Assembly (NCBI RefSeq): GCF_039543225.1
Contig: NZ_BAABJI010000004.1
Location: forward strand, 797,074 to 861,073
DNA length: 64,000 bases
Direction: 5' to 3'
Source of the DNA: Mucilaginibacter defluvii
GTDB lineage: Bacteria; Bacteroidota; Bacteroidia; Sphingobacteriales; Sphingobacteriaceae
Shown: one piece after another, positions 8,813-18,244 of the stretch
How the letters are laid out: every line of letters begins with the position of its first letter
Position numbering within the stretch: position 1 is the stretch's first letter
The notes under the pieces: generated by a model
What the model was told of the DNA's origin: nothing
The model's input: only the letters and a program-made list of their open reading frames with translations
Database searches by the model: none
Position numbers and translations under genes: made by a program

Positions 8813-10459
8813 TTATATCAGTAACCTTACAGGTTCTTCTAATAGTGCTTTCAGGGTTTGCAGGAAGGCCGCTGCCGATGCACCGTCAACTGTGCGGTGG
8901 TCAGAGCTTAAGGTAACCTTCATTACGTTGCCCGGTACAACCGCGCCGTTTTTAACAACCGGCACTGCCTGTATACCGCTAACCGCTAATATACATGAGT
9001 TCGGCGTGTTAATAATGGCAGTAAACTCATCAACGCCAAACATACCCAGGTTTGAGATGGTAAATGTTGAGCCTTCCATTTCATTAGGCTGAAGTTTTTT
9101 ATCCTTAGCTTTTTTAGCGAACTCTTTTACTTCAACTGAAAGGTGGCTTAATGATTTGCCATCAGCAAATTTAACAACCGGTACCAGCAGGCCTTCATCA
9201 ACCGCTACAGCTACGCCAATGTGTACGTGCTCGTTAAAGCGGATCTTATCGCCCAGCCAGGCTGAGTTAATAACCGGGTGCTGTTTCAATGCAACAGCAC
9301 AGGCTTTAAGCACCAGGTCGTTAAATGATATTTTAACCGGCGCAATATCGTTCATTTTAGCACGGGCAGCAATCGCGGCATCCATATCGATAGACATGGT
9401 TACAAAGAAATGCGGCGCGGTGAACAAGCTCTCAGACAAACGGCGACCGATAGCCTTACGCATTTGCGTAACCGGTTTCTCGGTAAATTTCTCTTCGCCG
9501 GTGTAAGTTGGCAATGAAATGGCTTTTTCAGCTTTAGCCGGAGCTGCGGCTTCTTTAGTTGCAGCTTCCTGAACTTCTTTAGTTGATGGGGTAAAGCCTT
9601 CAACGTCTTTTTTCACGATGCGGCCACCATCAGCGCTGCCTTTTACCTCGTTCAGGTTGATACCTTTATCCTTAGCAATTTTACGTGCTAACGGAGAGGC
9701 TTTAACGCGGCTGTCGTCGTCATTAGTAGCAGAAGCAGTTGCGGTAGCAGTTTCTTCTTTAGCTTCAGGTTTTGCTTCTTCTTTGCTTTCAGTAGCAGGG
9801 GCAGCGTCAGCGCCTCCATCCAACAATGGCTGAATGTCAGTGCCTTCTTTACCTACAATAGCAATGATGTCGTTAACCTTGGCGGCTTCGCCTTCTTTAA
9901 CACCAATGTAAAGCAGGGTGCCTTCTTCGTAACCAACAACCTCCATAGTGGCTTTGTCGGTTTCAACATCGGCCAGCGAGTCGTCAGCTTTTACTTTGTC
10001 GCCCACTTTAAAGTTCCATTTATTGATTACGCCCTCGGTCATGGTATCGCTCAATAAAGGCATACGTATTACCGCGGCTGGTATACTTGAAAGATCAACC
10101 TTTGGTTTGCTTTCGCCCGCAGGTTTGCTCTCTTCTTTCTTTTCTTCGGCTGGTTTTTCCTCTTTCTTTTCGGCCGGGGCGCTGCCGCCTTCAGCTTCAA
10201 GAGCAGCTTTGTAGTCTTCGCCCTCTTTACCTAACACGGCAATAACGGAGTCAACCGGTACGGCGGCACCTTCTTCAACACCAATGTAAAGCAGAGTGCC
10301 ATCCTGAAATGATTCAAAATCCATCGTGGCTTTATCAGTTTCAACTTCAGCCAATACATCGCCTGATTTTACCTGATCGCCAACTTTTTTATGCCATTTA
10401 GCCAATACCCCTTCAGTCATGGTATCGCTCATTTTTGGCATTTTAACTACTTCAGCCAT
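8813..10459 (-). CDS. Pyruvate dehydrogenase E2, dihydrolipoamide acetyltransferase
   Basis: E2 forms the core of the pyruvate dehydrogenase complex and moves the acetyl group from lipoyl-lysine to CoA. In 548 residues I see two lipoyl domains with ETDKATM (Lys43 and a second near residue 178), each followed by Ala/Glu/Lys-rich linkers. Next is an E1/E3-binding domain (SPLARKIAKDKGINLNEVKG, near 255-275). The catalytic domain ends with SSDHRTVDGASAAAFL, holding the active-site His and Asp. The gene follows E1-alpha by 22 bases in the same operon. E1-beta and E3 are not in the window, and a separately located E1-beta is usual in Bacteroidota. Confidence 0.95.
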   Translation of the reverse strand: MAEVVKMPKMSDTMTEGVLAKWHKKVGDQVKSGDVLAEVETDKATMDFESFQDGTLLYIGVEEGAAVPVDSVIAVLGKEGEDYKAALEAEGGSAPAEKKEEKPAEEKKEESKPAGESKPKVDLSSIPAAVIRMPLLSDTMTEGVINKWNFKVGDKVKADDSLADVETDKATMEVVGYEEGTLLYIGVKEGEAAKVNDIIAIVGKEGTDIQPLLDGGADAAPATESKEEAKPEAKEETATATASATNDDDSRVKASPLARKIAKDKGINLNEVKGSADGGRIVKKDVEGFTPSTKEVQEAATKEAAAPAKAEKAISLPTYTGEEKFTEKPVTQMRKAIGRRLSESLFTAPHFFVTMSIDMDAAIAARAKMNDIAPVKISFNDLVLKACAVALKQHPVINSAWLGDKIRFNEHVHIGVAVAVDEGLLVPVVKFADGKSLSHLSVEVKEFAKKAKDKKLQPNEMEGSTFTISNLGMFGVDEFTAIINTPNSCILAVSGIQAVPVVKNGAVVPGNVMKVTLSSDHRTVDGASAAAFLQTLKALLEEPVRLLI

Positions 10460-10481
10460 ATTATATTTGTGTGTATAATGG

Positions 10482-11477
10482 TTAGTCTAAAATGTAAGGA
10501 TAATCTTGTTGCACATAAACATCAGTGTAAAGCTCTGATGCTTCGGGCCATGGCGACTCTTCGGCAAATTTCACCGCGTCATCAACAGTAGCTTTTATCT
10601 TGGCGTCAATTTCCTCAAACCATTTCTCATCGGCATAACCTTCTTTTACGATGGTTTGTTTCACTACCTCAATAGGATCTTTCGCTTTGTAGCTTTCAAG
10701 CTCCTCTTTAGTACGATACTTCTGCGGATCTGACATGGAGTGACCTTTGTAGCGGTAAGTACGCATCTCTAAAAAGGTTGGGCCTTCACCGGCGCGGGCA
10801 CGTTGTACGGCCTCGTCCATAGCGTTGTGTACAGCTACCGGGTCCATACCATCAACAGGTGATGAAGGGATGCCATAAGGTATACCTAATTTATAAATAT
10901 CCGGTTCAATAGTAGTACGCGCTACTGATGTACCCATGGCGTAACCATTGTTTTCGCAGATGAAGATAACCGGCAGCTTCCAAAGGGCAGCCATGTTAAA
11001 GGTTTCATTTAAAGCACCCTGACGTACCGCACCATCGCCCATATAGCAAATGTTTACGTTATCAGTGCCTTTATATTTTTCGGCAAAAGCAACACCTGCA
11101 CCCAGTGGAATCTGGCCGCCCACAATGCCGTGACCGCCGTAAAAATGGTTCTCTTTGTCAAACATGTGCATCGATCCACCTTTACCTTTTGAGCAGCCGG
11201 TAGCTTTGCCATACATTTCGGCCATTACCGCACGTGGCGATGTGCCTTTTGCCAGGGCGTGAGCGTGATCACGGTAAGCAGTGATCAAACTGTCCTCATG
11301 GCGTATTACCGACATAGCACCGGCAAGCACCGCTTCCTGACCTATGTACAAGTGGCAAAAGCCCCTGATTTTTTGCTGACCATAAAGTTGTCCGGTTTTT
11401 TCCTCGAACTTGCGCATCAACTGCATCGACTCGTACCACATCAGGTAGGTGTCTTTATTTATTTCGATTGAACTCAT
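10482..11477 (-). CDS. pdhA: Pyruvate dehydrogenase E1 component subunit alpha
   Basis: E1-alpha with E1-beta decarboxylates pyruvate using thiamine diphosphate. I place the start at the ATG at 11475-11477 (MSSIEINKDTYLMWYESMQL), because the 11 residues upstream are not family-like; this gives 331 residues. The ThDP/Mg motif runs from GDGAVRQGALNE to CENN at about residues 158-190. Phosphorylation-loop-like YRYKGHSMSDPQKYRTKEE is near 255-275, and the substrate-side motif GGSMHMF is near 118. E2 follows in the same operon. Confidence 0.94.
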   Translation of the reverse strand: MSSIEINKDTYLMWYESMQLMRKFEEKTGQLYGQQKIRGFCHLYIGQEAVLAGAMSVIRHEDSLITAYRDHAHALAKGTSPRAVMAEMYGKATGCSKGKGGSMHMFDKENHFYGGHGIVGGQIPLGAGVAFAEKYKGTDNVNICYMGDGAVRQGALNETFNMAALWKLPVIFICENNGYAMGTSVARTTIEPDIYKLGIPYGIPSSPVDGMDPVAVHNAMDEAVQRARAGEGPTFLEMRTYRYKGHSMSDPQKYRTKEELESYKAKDPIEVVKQTIVKEGYADEKWFEEIDAKIKATVDDAVKFAEESPWPEASELYTDVYVQQDYPYILD

Positions 11478-11664
11478 GTTTATTAAAGAACCTTTTTTTA
11501 AGATGCGCAAATCTAATTATTGATTTTATAAAATGGAAATCCATTGCAATTGTTACCTCAATTATACCCTTTTTTTACAAAGAGATACCTGTGGCAGACA
11601 ATTGGCGAACTACAATTGTTAAAAAGGCATTAAAGATTTGGGGATAACGAGTTGTTTGCAAATA

Positions 11665-11692
11665 AAAAACGCCGGCTTGTACCGGCATTTTA
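11665..11692 (-). terminator. Intrinsic terminator of ettA
   Basis: A GC stem GCCGG/CCGGC (11671-11675 with 11682-11686) with A-rich/T-rich flanks reads on the minus strand as a hairpin followed by TTTTTTATTT. It lies 6 bases past the ettA stop codon. Confidence 0.7.
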
Positions 11693-11697
11693 AAGCG

Positions 11698-13377
11698 TTA
11701 TCCTAATTTTTTGTATTTTATTCGTTTAGGAGCCACATCGCCAAGGCGTTTTTTGCGGTTTTCCTCATACTCAGTATAGTTACCCTCGAAGAAATAAACC
11801 TGCGAGTCGCCCTCAAAGGCCAGTATGTGGGTACATATACGGTCAAGAAACCAGCGGTCGTGACTGATCACTACGGCACAGCCGCCAAAGTTCTCCAATG
11901 CTTCCTCTAACGAACGCAGTGTATTTACGTCAATATCATTGGTAGGCTCATCCAGCAGCAACACGTTACTGCCCTTTTTAAGGGTTATGGCCAAATGCAC
12001 ACGGTTACGCTCACCGCCCGATAGTACGCCTATCTTTTTTTGCTGATCGGCGCCGTTGAAGTTAAAGCGTGATACATAAGCGCGTGAGTTGATGGTGCGG
12101 TTGCCCACCACAATGTTGTCCGTACCGCCGGTAACATTTTCCCATACGGATTTATTGGCATCCAGGTCATCGTGCATTTGGTCAACATAACCTAAAGCTA
12201 CGGTTTCGCCTACGCGGAAAGTACCCGCATCTGGTACGTCCTGCCCGGTGATCAGGTGGAACAAAGTGGTTTTACCCGCGCCGTTAGGACCTATAATGCC
12301 CACAATACCTGCCGGTGGCAGCGAGAAGCTCAGGTTTTCGAACAATACCTTATCCCCATAAGCTTTAGTAACATTGCTAGCCTCAATAACCACATTACCC
12401 AAACGCGGGCCGGGCGGAATGAACAGCTCCAGCTTTTCTTCCCTGTCCTTCGTCTCTTCAGATGCTAGTTTCTCATAGTTTGATAAACGGGCTTTGCCCT
12501 TCGCCTGGCGGGCCTTTGGTGCCATGCGCACCCATTCCAGCTCACGCTCCAGGGTTTTCTGGCGTTTGCTTTCGGTTTTCTCTTCCTGTGCCAGGCGTTT
12601 GGCCTTTTGGTCAAGCCATGATGAGTAGTTGCCTTTCCACGGGATGCCCTCGCCACGATCAAGCTCCAGTATCCAGCCGGCTACATTGTCAAGGAAGTAA
12701 CGATCATGCGTTACAGCTATTACGGTGCCTTTATATTGCTGCAGGTGCTGCTCCAGCCAGTCGATTGATTCAGCATCCAGGTGGTTGGTAGGCTCGTCCA
12801 GCAGCAATACATCCGGCTCCTGTAATAACAAGCGGCACAAAGCCACACGGCGGCGCTCCCCGCCCGATAGTACGGCTATTTTAGTATCAGGCTCCGGGCA
12901 GCGCAAGGCATCCATGGCACGCTCCAGCTTGGTATCCAGTTCCCAGGCGTTAACGGCATCTATCTTGTCCTGCAATTCACCCTGGCGCGCCATCAGCTTA
13001 TCCATTTTATCGGCATCGCTGTAGTACTCTTCAAGTCCGAATTTTTCGTTAATGTCTTCATATTCCTTTAAGATAGCGGTAATTTCTGACACGCCCTCTT
13101 CAACCACTTCGCGTACGGTTTTTTCAGGATCGAGCTCCGGCTCCTGGCTTAACATGCCAACGGTATAACCTGGCGAAAACACAACTTCGCCCTGGTAGCT
13201 TTTATCAACCCCGGCGATGATTTTTAGTAAGGATGATTTACCCGAGCCATTTAAACCGATAACACCGATCTTGGCGCCATAAAAAAAGGAGAGGTATATA
13301 TTTTTAAGAACCTGTTTTTGCGGCGGGAATATTTTATTTACCCCGGCCATCGAGAATATTATTTTTTCGTCTGCCAT
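11698..13377 (-). CDS. ettA: Energy-dependent translational throttle protein EttA (ABC-F)
   Basis: EttA is a cytosolic ABC-F ATPase that binds the ribosomal E site and gates the first elongation steps according to the ATP/ADP ratio. The 559 residues are close to the 555 of E. coli. Two ABC cassettes are visible: Walker A GLNGSGKSSLL near 40 and GPNGAGKTTLFHL near 360, and signatures LSGGERRRVALC near 170 and LSGGERNRVHLA near 455. Both Walker B stretches end in LLLDEPTN. The arm/linker KRLAQEEKTESKRQKTLERE near 260-280 is charged, and ERELEWVRMAPKARQAKGKAR is the typical P-site tRNA interaction motif. It is monocistronic. Confidence 0.95.
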   Translation of the reverse strand: MADEKIIFSMAGVNKIFPPQKQVLKNIYLSFFYGAKIGVIGLNGSGKSSLLKIIAGVDKSYQGEVVFSPGYTVGMLSQEPELDPEKTVREVVEEGVSEITAILKEYEDINEKFGLEEYYSDADKMDKLMARQGELQDKIDAVNAWELDTKLERAMDALRCPEPDTKIAVLSGGERRRVALCRLLLQEPDVLLLDEPTNHLDAESIDWLEQHLQQYKGTVIAVTHDRYFLDNVAGWILELDRGEGIPWKGNYSSWLDQKAKRLAQEEKTESKRQKTLERELEWVRMAPKARQAKGKARLSNYEKLASEETKDREEKLELFIPPGPRLGNVVIEASNVTKAYGDKVLFENLSFSLPPAGIVGIIGPNGAGKTTLFHLITGQDVPDAGTFRVGETVALGYVDQMHDDLDANKSVWENVTGGTDNIVVGNRTINSRAYVSRFNFNGADQQKKIGVLSGGERNRVHLAITLKKGSNVLLLDEPTNDIDVNTLRSLEEALENFGGCAVVISHDRWFLDRICTHILAFEGDSQVYFFEGNYTEYEENRKKRLGDVAPKRIKYKKLG

Positions 13378-13445
13378 TATTTGCTTGTTAGAGGGGCAAA
13401 TATCTGCTAATGAATATTAATAAGCCAAAAAAAAGCAATAAAGGT

Positions 13446-13967
13446 TTAACGGCTTGTTTCGCCGCCCCTTATCATTATCTTTCCATCCTTAACGCCGGTA
13501 AAAATTGTTACTACCGATGTGTTAGGCAGCGCGGTTTTAAAATAAGGCATATTTACGGCAGGTGTTAACCTTACCGATCTCAGATAGCTTTCAGGCACAC
13601 GTACGTTGGATGTGTCGGTTAGTAGCTTGCCATCCCAGACATATACTAAAGATTGATTTTTCCTAACTGCTATACCTTTAAGTCGTAAAATATCTTTTAT
13701 GGATAATAGCTTGTCGGCAAGCATACTTTTCAAATAGTCCGGATTTTTAAGGCTGATGTAAATAGCTCCATTTGGATGCTCGTCATCTTTTTTTATAACG
13801 TGAATTTCTTTAATGCTATCCGGTTTAATATAGGCGAAGTACGCACGGTTAATAGTTGTACCCTCAACGTAATATGCAGGATTGTTAGGAGGCTGGTTGG
13901 TTTGCGCTAACGTTGCATTTGCCGAAATAATCAGGTACGCTGCCGCTAAAAGGATGATTGTTTTCAT
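13446..13967 (-). CDS. Secreted hypothetical protein with TonB-plug-like repeats
   Basis: I choose the ATG at 13965-13967, giving 173 residues, because it starts a clean Sec signal (MKTIILLAAAYLIISANATL, cleaved before QTNQ). The mature part has IKPDSIKEIHVIKKDDEHPNGAIYISLKN and later YLRSVRLTPAVNMPYFKTALPNTSVVTIFT. The layout SIxxIxVxK..GAIxIxxK resembles the TonB-receptor plug fold that occurs as small free-standing domains in Bacteroidota. Function is unknown. It lies downstream of nothing obvious and just before ettA on the same strand, separated by 68 bases. Confidence 0.6.
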   Translation of the reverse strand: MKTIILLAAAYLIISANATLAQTNQPPNNPAYYVEGTTINRAYFAYIKPDSIKEIHVIKKDDEHPNGAIYISLKNPDYLKSMLADKLLSIKDILRLKGIAVRKNQSLVYVWDGKLLTDTSNVRVPESYLRSVRLTPAVNMPYFKTALPNTSVVTIFTGVKDGKIMIRGGETSR

Positions 13968-14364
13968 AATTGGTTTGGTTTGAATAATAAAGGTACTGAT
14001 TAAAAAGGAGCGTTGAGTATCTGGCAGAAAAAAAATGTATGCCTTTCTGTCATCCGTGCTGACGAATTTGCCGTATGTAATGTAACAGGGCTTCAGCAAG
14101 TTTTACCAATTAAACTTTTTGGCTGCCCAGTGTGTCAAATTATTGTAATTCAACGTATTTGTAAAAATAAAAAGAAAAACACTGCTTTTGTTGTTATAAA
14201 ATTGTTGGGATTGGTTAAAATTTATAGATTGCATTATCATCGCAATGTCTGTTTTGGGTAGCCCCCGATTATTGGCAGTGTTGTTGATAAAAATAGGAAA
14301 ATCACGTCTTTAACGATTGATGCGAATTGAGAGGTAAGGACGTTCACACATAAGAAAGGTATAT
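13968..14364. other. Intergenic region between a secreted protein gene and clpC
   Basis: This holds the divergent control regions of the two flanking genes. It is AT-rich and contains no convincing gene, RNA or inverted repeat. I did not find a clear CtsR-like or CIRCE-like repeat ahead of clpC, nor a clean Bacteroidota TTTG/TAnnTTTG promoter pair. Confidence 0.5.
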
Positions 14365-16896
14365 ATGGAAGCTAAATTTTCGCCACGCGTTAAGGATGTG
14401 ATACAATATAGCAGGGAAGAGGCCATCCGCCTTGGGCATGATTATATAGGTACCGAACATCTTTTGTTGGGTTTAATTCGCGATGGTGACGGTGTAGCAA
14501 TAAAATTGCTAAAGGGTTTCAGCGTTGATACCGCTAAACTGCGCCGTGCTGTTGAGGATGCCGTAAAAGGAACAACCGGAACTAACGTAAACATTGGCAG
14601 CATACCGCTGACCAAACAAGCCGAAAAGGTATTGAAGATCACTTACCTCGAAGCAAAAATATTTAAAAGCGATGTGATAGGCACTGAGCACCTGCTGCTG
14701 TCAATCCTTCGCGATGAGGATAACATTGCCTCACAGATACTATCGCAATTCAATGTGAACTACGAGGTATTTAAAGCGGCGGTTGAATCGCACAAAAATG
14801 ACATAACCGACGAGATGCCGGGCTCGTCAACAGGTGGCGATGACGACTTTAAGGAAGAAGAATCATTTAGCCAGCCAAAGAAGGTGTCAGACATCAAATC
14901 AAAAACACCGGTGCTTGACAACTTTGGCCGTGATTTGACCAAAGCTGCCGAAGAAGGCCGTCTTGACCCGATTGTTGGCCGGGAAAAGGAGATCGAGCGT
15001 GTATCGCAAATCCTGTCTCGCCGTAAAAAGAACAACCCTATTTTGATTGGCGAACCGGGTGTTGGTAAATCAGCCATAGCCGAGGGTTTGGCACTGCGTA
15101 TTGTTCAGCGCAAGGTATCGCGGGTATTGTTCAACAAACGCGTGGTTACGCTTGACCTGGCATCACTGGTGGCAGGTACCAAATACCGCGGCCAGTTTGA
15201 GGAGCGTATGAAAGCCGTGATGAACGAACTGGAAAAATCTCCGGACGTGATCCTGTTCATTGATGAGATCCACACCATTGTAGGTGCCGGCGGCGCTTCA
15301 GGCTCACTGGATGCATCGAACATGTTTAAACCGGCTTTAGCCAGGGGCGAGATACAATGCATTGGCGCTACAACGTTAGACGAGTATCGCCAGTACATTG
15401 AAAAGGATGGGGCTTTGGATCGCCGTTTCCAAAAAGTAATGGTTGAACCTGCTACCCCAGACGAAACTGTAGAGATACTAAACCGCATTAAGGAGAAATA
15501 TGAGGAGCATCACGGTGTGACCTATACGCCGGAAGCTATTGAAGCTTGCGTTAACCTGACCACCCGCTACATAACCGACAGGTTTTTACCTGACAAGGCG
15601 ATTGACGCGCTTGATGAAGCTGGTTCACGTGTGCACTTAACCAATATTCACGTACCGCAAAACATACTGGATATTGAGCAGAAGATAGAGCAGATCAAGA
15701 TCGAAAAAAATAAAGTAGTTCGTAGCCAGAAGTATGAGGAAGCTGCCAAGCTTCGTGATACCGAAAAGCACCTGCTGGAAGAACTTGATCAGGCAAAATC
15801 AGTTTGGGAAGCCGAAACAAAATCAAAACGCTACACCGTAAGCGAAGATAATGTTGCCGAGGTGGTAGCCATGATGACCGGTATACCGGTACAAAAGGTT
15901 GGCCAGGCTGACAGCGCTAAGCTGCTTGCCATGAGCAATACTATCTCAGGTAAAATTATTGGTCAGGAAGACGCGATCAAGAAACTGACACGTGCGATAC
16001 AACGTACTCGCGCGGGTTTAAAGGATCCAAAAAAGCCGATTGGTTCATTCATCTTCCTCGGTCCAACAGGTGTAGGCAAAACGGAATTAGCCAAAGAGCT
16101 TGCCCGCTTTATGTTTGATACTGAAGACGCGCTGATACAGATTGATATGAGCGAGTACATGGAGAAATTCGCGGTATCACGTTTAGTTGGAGCGCCTCCG
16201 GGCTATGTGGGTTACGAAGAAGGCGGACAGTTAACCGAGAAGGTACGCCGTAAACCATACGCGGTGGTATTGCTTGACGAGATTGAAAAAGCTCACCCTG
16301 ACGTATTCAACATTCTGTTACAGGTGTTGGACGAAGGGCAGTTGACTGACTCGTTAGGCCGTAAGGTTGACTTCAGGAATACCATCATCATCATGACCTC
16401 GAACATTGGCGCACGCCAGTTAAAGGATTTTGGCCAAGGTGTAGGTTTCACTACAGCTGCCAAAACATCACAAGCTGAAGCGCATTCAAGAGGTGTGATT
16501 GAAAACGCATTGAAACGTGCTTTTGCGCCGGAGTTCCTGAACCGGATTGATGATGTGATCGTGTTTAACGCCTTGGGTAAAGAGGAGATATTCAAGATCA
16601 TCGATATCGAGCTTGCTCACCTGTTTGGCCGTGTAAATAGCTTGGGTTACAAAATTGAGCTTACTGATAGCGCTAAAGAGTTTATAGCTGAGAAAGGTTA
16701 CGATTCACAATTTGGTGCCCGCCCGCTTAAACGCGCTATTCAGAAATACCTGGAAGACCCGATTGCAGAGGAAATTTTGAAAGGCGAACTTAATGATGGT
16801 GATGTGATGCAGGTGGATTACGATAAGGAAGCCGATCAGATCAAGATCATTGACAAGAAAAGTGAAGGTAAAACTACCGAAGAGGAATCGAAATAA
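14365..16896 (+). CDS. clpC: ATP-dependent Clp protease ATP-binding subunit ClpC
   Basis: ClpC is an AAA+ unfoldase that feeds proteins to ClpP. In 843 residues there are two Clp_N repeats (1-150, GTEHLLLGLIRD and GTEHLLLSILRD). AAA-1 has Walker A GEPGVGKSAIAEG near 229 and VILFIDEIHT near 293. A UVR/M-domain segment follows (QKYEEAAKLRDTEKHLLEEL, near 455-475). AAA-2 has GPTGVGKTELAKEL near 567 and VVLLDEIEKAHPDVFN near 635. The UVR motif identifies ClpC rather than ClpB or ClpA. The C-terminus is an acidic/Lys-rich tail. It is monocistronic, with a terminator downstream. Confidence 0.96.
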   Translation: MEAKFSPRVKDVIQYSREEAIRLGHDYIGTEHLLLGLIRDGDGVAIKLLKGFSVDTAKLRRAVEDAVKGTTGTNVNIGSIPLTKQAEKVLKITYLEAKIFKSDVIGTEHLLLSILRDEDNIASQILSQFNVNYEVFKAAVESHKNDITDEMPGSSTGGDDDFKEEESFSQPKKVSDIKSKTPVLDNFGRDLTKAAEEGRLDPIVGREKEIERVSQILSRRKKNNPILIGEPGVGKSAIAEGLALRIVQRKVSRVLFNKRVVTLDLASLVAGTKYRGQFEERMKAVMNELEKSPDVILFIDEIHTIVGAGGASGSLDASNMFKPALARGEIQCIGATTLDEYRQYIEKDGALDRRFQKVMVEPATPDETVEILNRIKEKYEEHHGVTYTPEAIEACVNLTTRYITDRFLPDKAIDALDEAGSRVHLTNIHVPQNILDIEQKIEQIKIEKNKVVRSQKYEEAAKLRDTEKHLLEELDQAKSVWEAETKSKRYTVSEDNVAEVVAMMTGIPVQKVGQADSAKLLAMSNTISGKIIGQEDAIKKLTRAIQRTRAGLKDPKKPIGSFIFLGPTGVGKTELAKELARFMFDTEDALIQIDMSEYMEKFAVSRLVGAPPGYVGYEEGGQLTEKVRRKPYAVVLLDEIEKAHPDVFNILLQVLDEGQLTDSLGRKVDFRNTIIIMTSNIGARQLKDFGQGVGFTTAAKTSQAEAHSRGVIENALKRAFAPEFLNRIDDVIVFNALGKEEIFKIIDIELAHLFGRVNSLGYKIELTDSAKEFIAEKGYDSQFGARPLKRAIQKYLEDPIAEEILKGELNDGDVMQVDYDKEADQIKIIDKKSEGKTTEEESK

Positions 16897-16915
16897 GTTT
16901 CATTCACATAAACAT

Positions 16916-16947
16916 AAAGCCCGCTGACAAAATCAGCGGGCTTTTTT
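16916..16947 (+). terminator. Intrinsic terminator between clpC and the DoxX gene
   Basis: A 12-bp perfect stem (16916-16927 with 16933-16944, AAAGCCCGCTGA/TCAGCGGGCTTT), 5-base loop CAAAA, followed by TTTTT. It is symmetrical enough to serve the convergent DoxX operon as well. Confidence 0.9.
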
Positions 16948-16967
16948 ATTTTACTATCAGTGGTTTG

Positions 16968-17354
16968 TTATCTGAGGGATTGCGCGGCTTGAAGCTTCAA
17001 CTTTTTATGCCAATAGATGTATGACATGGCGATGAATACGAAGCCTAACAGGATAGGCGCCCACATTATTACCGGATCGCCTACGGCAATGAAGGAATAT
17101 ACCGCGCCAATCAGATCAAAAGTAAAACCGGCGTAGGCCCATTCTTTAAGCCTTACAAAGCCCGGTACTAATAATGCTATACAGCCTAAAACCTTAAGTA
17201 CACTCAGTAGGGGCAGCACGTGCGCCCCAAAGCCAATGTGCTTCATCATAGCGTTTGCTTCGGGTGTAGGCTTAAAGCCTCCAATGGCCGAAAACAACAT
17301 GGATGCCACCAATAGTATGGTGAATATCCAGTAAATCAGGTTCTCTTTTTTCAT
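16968..17354 (-). CDS. DoxX-like four-helix membrane protein
   Basis: The 128-residue protein has four hydrophobic segments (about 8-25, 45-65, 72-92, 96-115) and the DoxX-family pattern MKHIGFGAHVLPLLSVLKVLGCIALLVPGF. Members of this family sit in the inner membrane; many are paired with AHSA1 or ArsR genes, and the function is unclear. Its start overlaps the stop of the double AHSA1 gene by 4 bases (ATGA), so the two are translationally coupled. It is the last gene of the ArsR operon. Confidence 0.85.
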   Translation of the reverse strand: MKKENLIYWIFTILLVASMLFSAIGGFKPTPEANAMMKHIGFGAHVLPLLSVLKVLGCIALLVPGFVRLKEWAYAGFTFDLIGAVYSFIAVGDPVIMWAPILLGFVFIAMSYIYWHKKLKLQAAQSLR

Positions 17355-18241
17355 GATACGAGTTGATTTATGTAATTGGTTAACTTGTTCAGCGTTTGGT
17401 TGCCACCATCAGCAGCGCCAAATTCACCTACCACATATTCAAGTTCCTCAGCGCTATGAAACAGCAGTCGCATAGTGAGCCGCGTTTGGTTAATGCCAGC
17501 CTCCTCTAAAGTTACCGATCCCTCAAACTGGCCGTTGTCCCCCTCATGCTCACCATGAAGGTAGCGGATTTTTTCGGGCTTTACTACCTCGGTATATTTT
17601 ATAAAGTTAGGGTAATCGCGTCCGTCGGGTCCGTGCATTGTATATTTCCAGCTACCGCCTTCACCGGCATCCATGTAGTCGATAGTATTGGTAAAGCCAT
17701 TTGGCCCCCACCAGTTGATGATGTGTTCCGGCTTTGTCCATACATCAAAAACTAGTTCACGCGGGGCATTCAGCAACCGGCTAAAAATCAGCTCGCGGTT
17801 GGCAGGCATGGTGCTTAATACTTTTTCCAGACGGTCAAAATTCTGCTCGTTGGCTGGTATAACAAAATCCTTTACTTTATAGTATTCCTCATCGCTTTCA
17901 AAAGTCATTGTAAACACAACCCTCGTTTTGCCTGATGAATAACCGAACGCCAGCGACCCTGTAAATACGTGTACCGGGTCGAGGTGTTTGTACACAATAA
18001 GCTCCGGCGCTATTACCTGCTCAAACTTGCTCACGTTGTAAAAATCCTGTCCATCCGGGCTGTGCATAGTCAGTGTCCAGTCGCCGCCGGGTTTAAGGTC
18101 AAATGTGTGGATGGTATTGGTAAAGCCATTCGGCCCCCACCATTGCGCTATGTATTCCGGATTAGCAAAGGCATTATATACCTGCTCGCGCTGATAATTG
18201 AACTCGCGCGTACTGGTGATGGTGTTCTTCTCGTTTTGCAT
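17351..18241 (-). CDS. Tandem AHSA1/SRPBCC domain protein
   Basis: The 296 residues hold two START/AHSA1 (SRPBCC) domains in tandem. WWGPNGFTNTI occurs in both, near residues 34 and 180, with the matching context VYNAFANPEYIAQ and VFDVWTKPEHIIN. The fold makes a hydrophobic ligand-binding cavity; ligands are unknown for this subgroup. The duplicated unit and the third AHSA1 protein encoded just upstream show repeated duplication. It lies in the middle of a leftward operon, with 3 bases between it and the upstream gene and a 4-base overlap with DoxX. Confidence 0.88.
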   Translation of the reverse strand: MQNEKNTITSTREFNYQREQVYNAFANPEYIAQWWGPNGFTNTIHTFDLKPGGDWTLTMHSPDGQDFYNVSKFEQVIAPELIVYKHLDPVHVFTGSLAFGYSSGKTRVVFTMTFESDEEYYKVKDFVIPANEQNFDRLEKVLSTMPANRELIFSRLLNAPRELVFDVWTKPEHIINWWGPNGFTNTIDYMDAGEGGSWKYTMHGPDGRDYPNFIKYTEVVKPEKIRYLHGEHEGDNGQFEGSVTLEEAGINQTRLTMRLLFHSAEELEYVVGEFGAADGGNQTLNKLTNYINQLVS

Positions 18242-18244
18242 GAT

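Noticed and set aside
13446..14099. A longer start for the secreted protein at 14099
   Set aside because: The extra 44 residues hide the signal peptide; the start at 13967 gives a normal Sec signal.
14013..14261. A + strand open frame upstream of clpC
   Set aside because: It is not protein-like and sits in the promoter region; no homologous family is recognisable.
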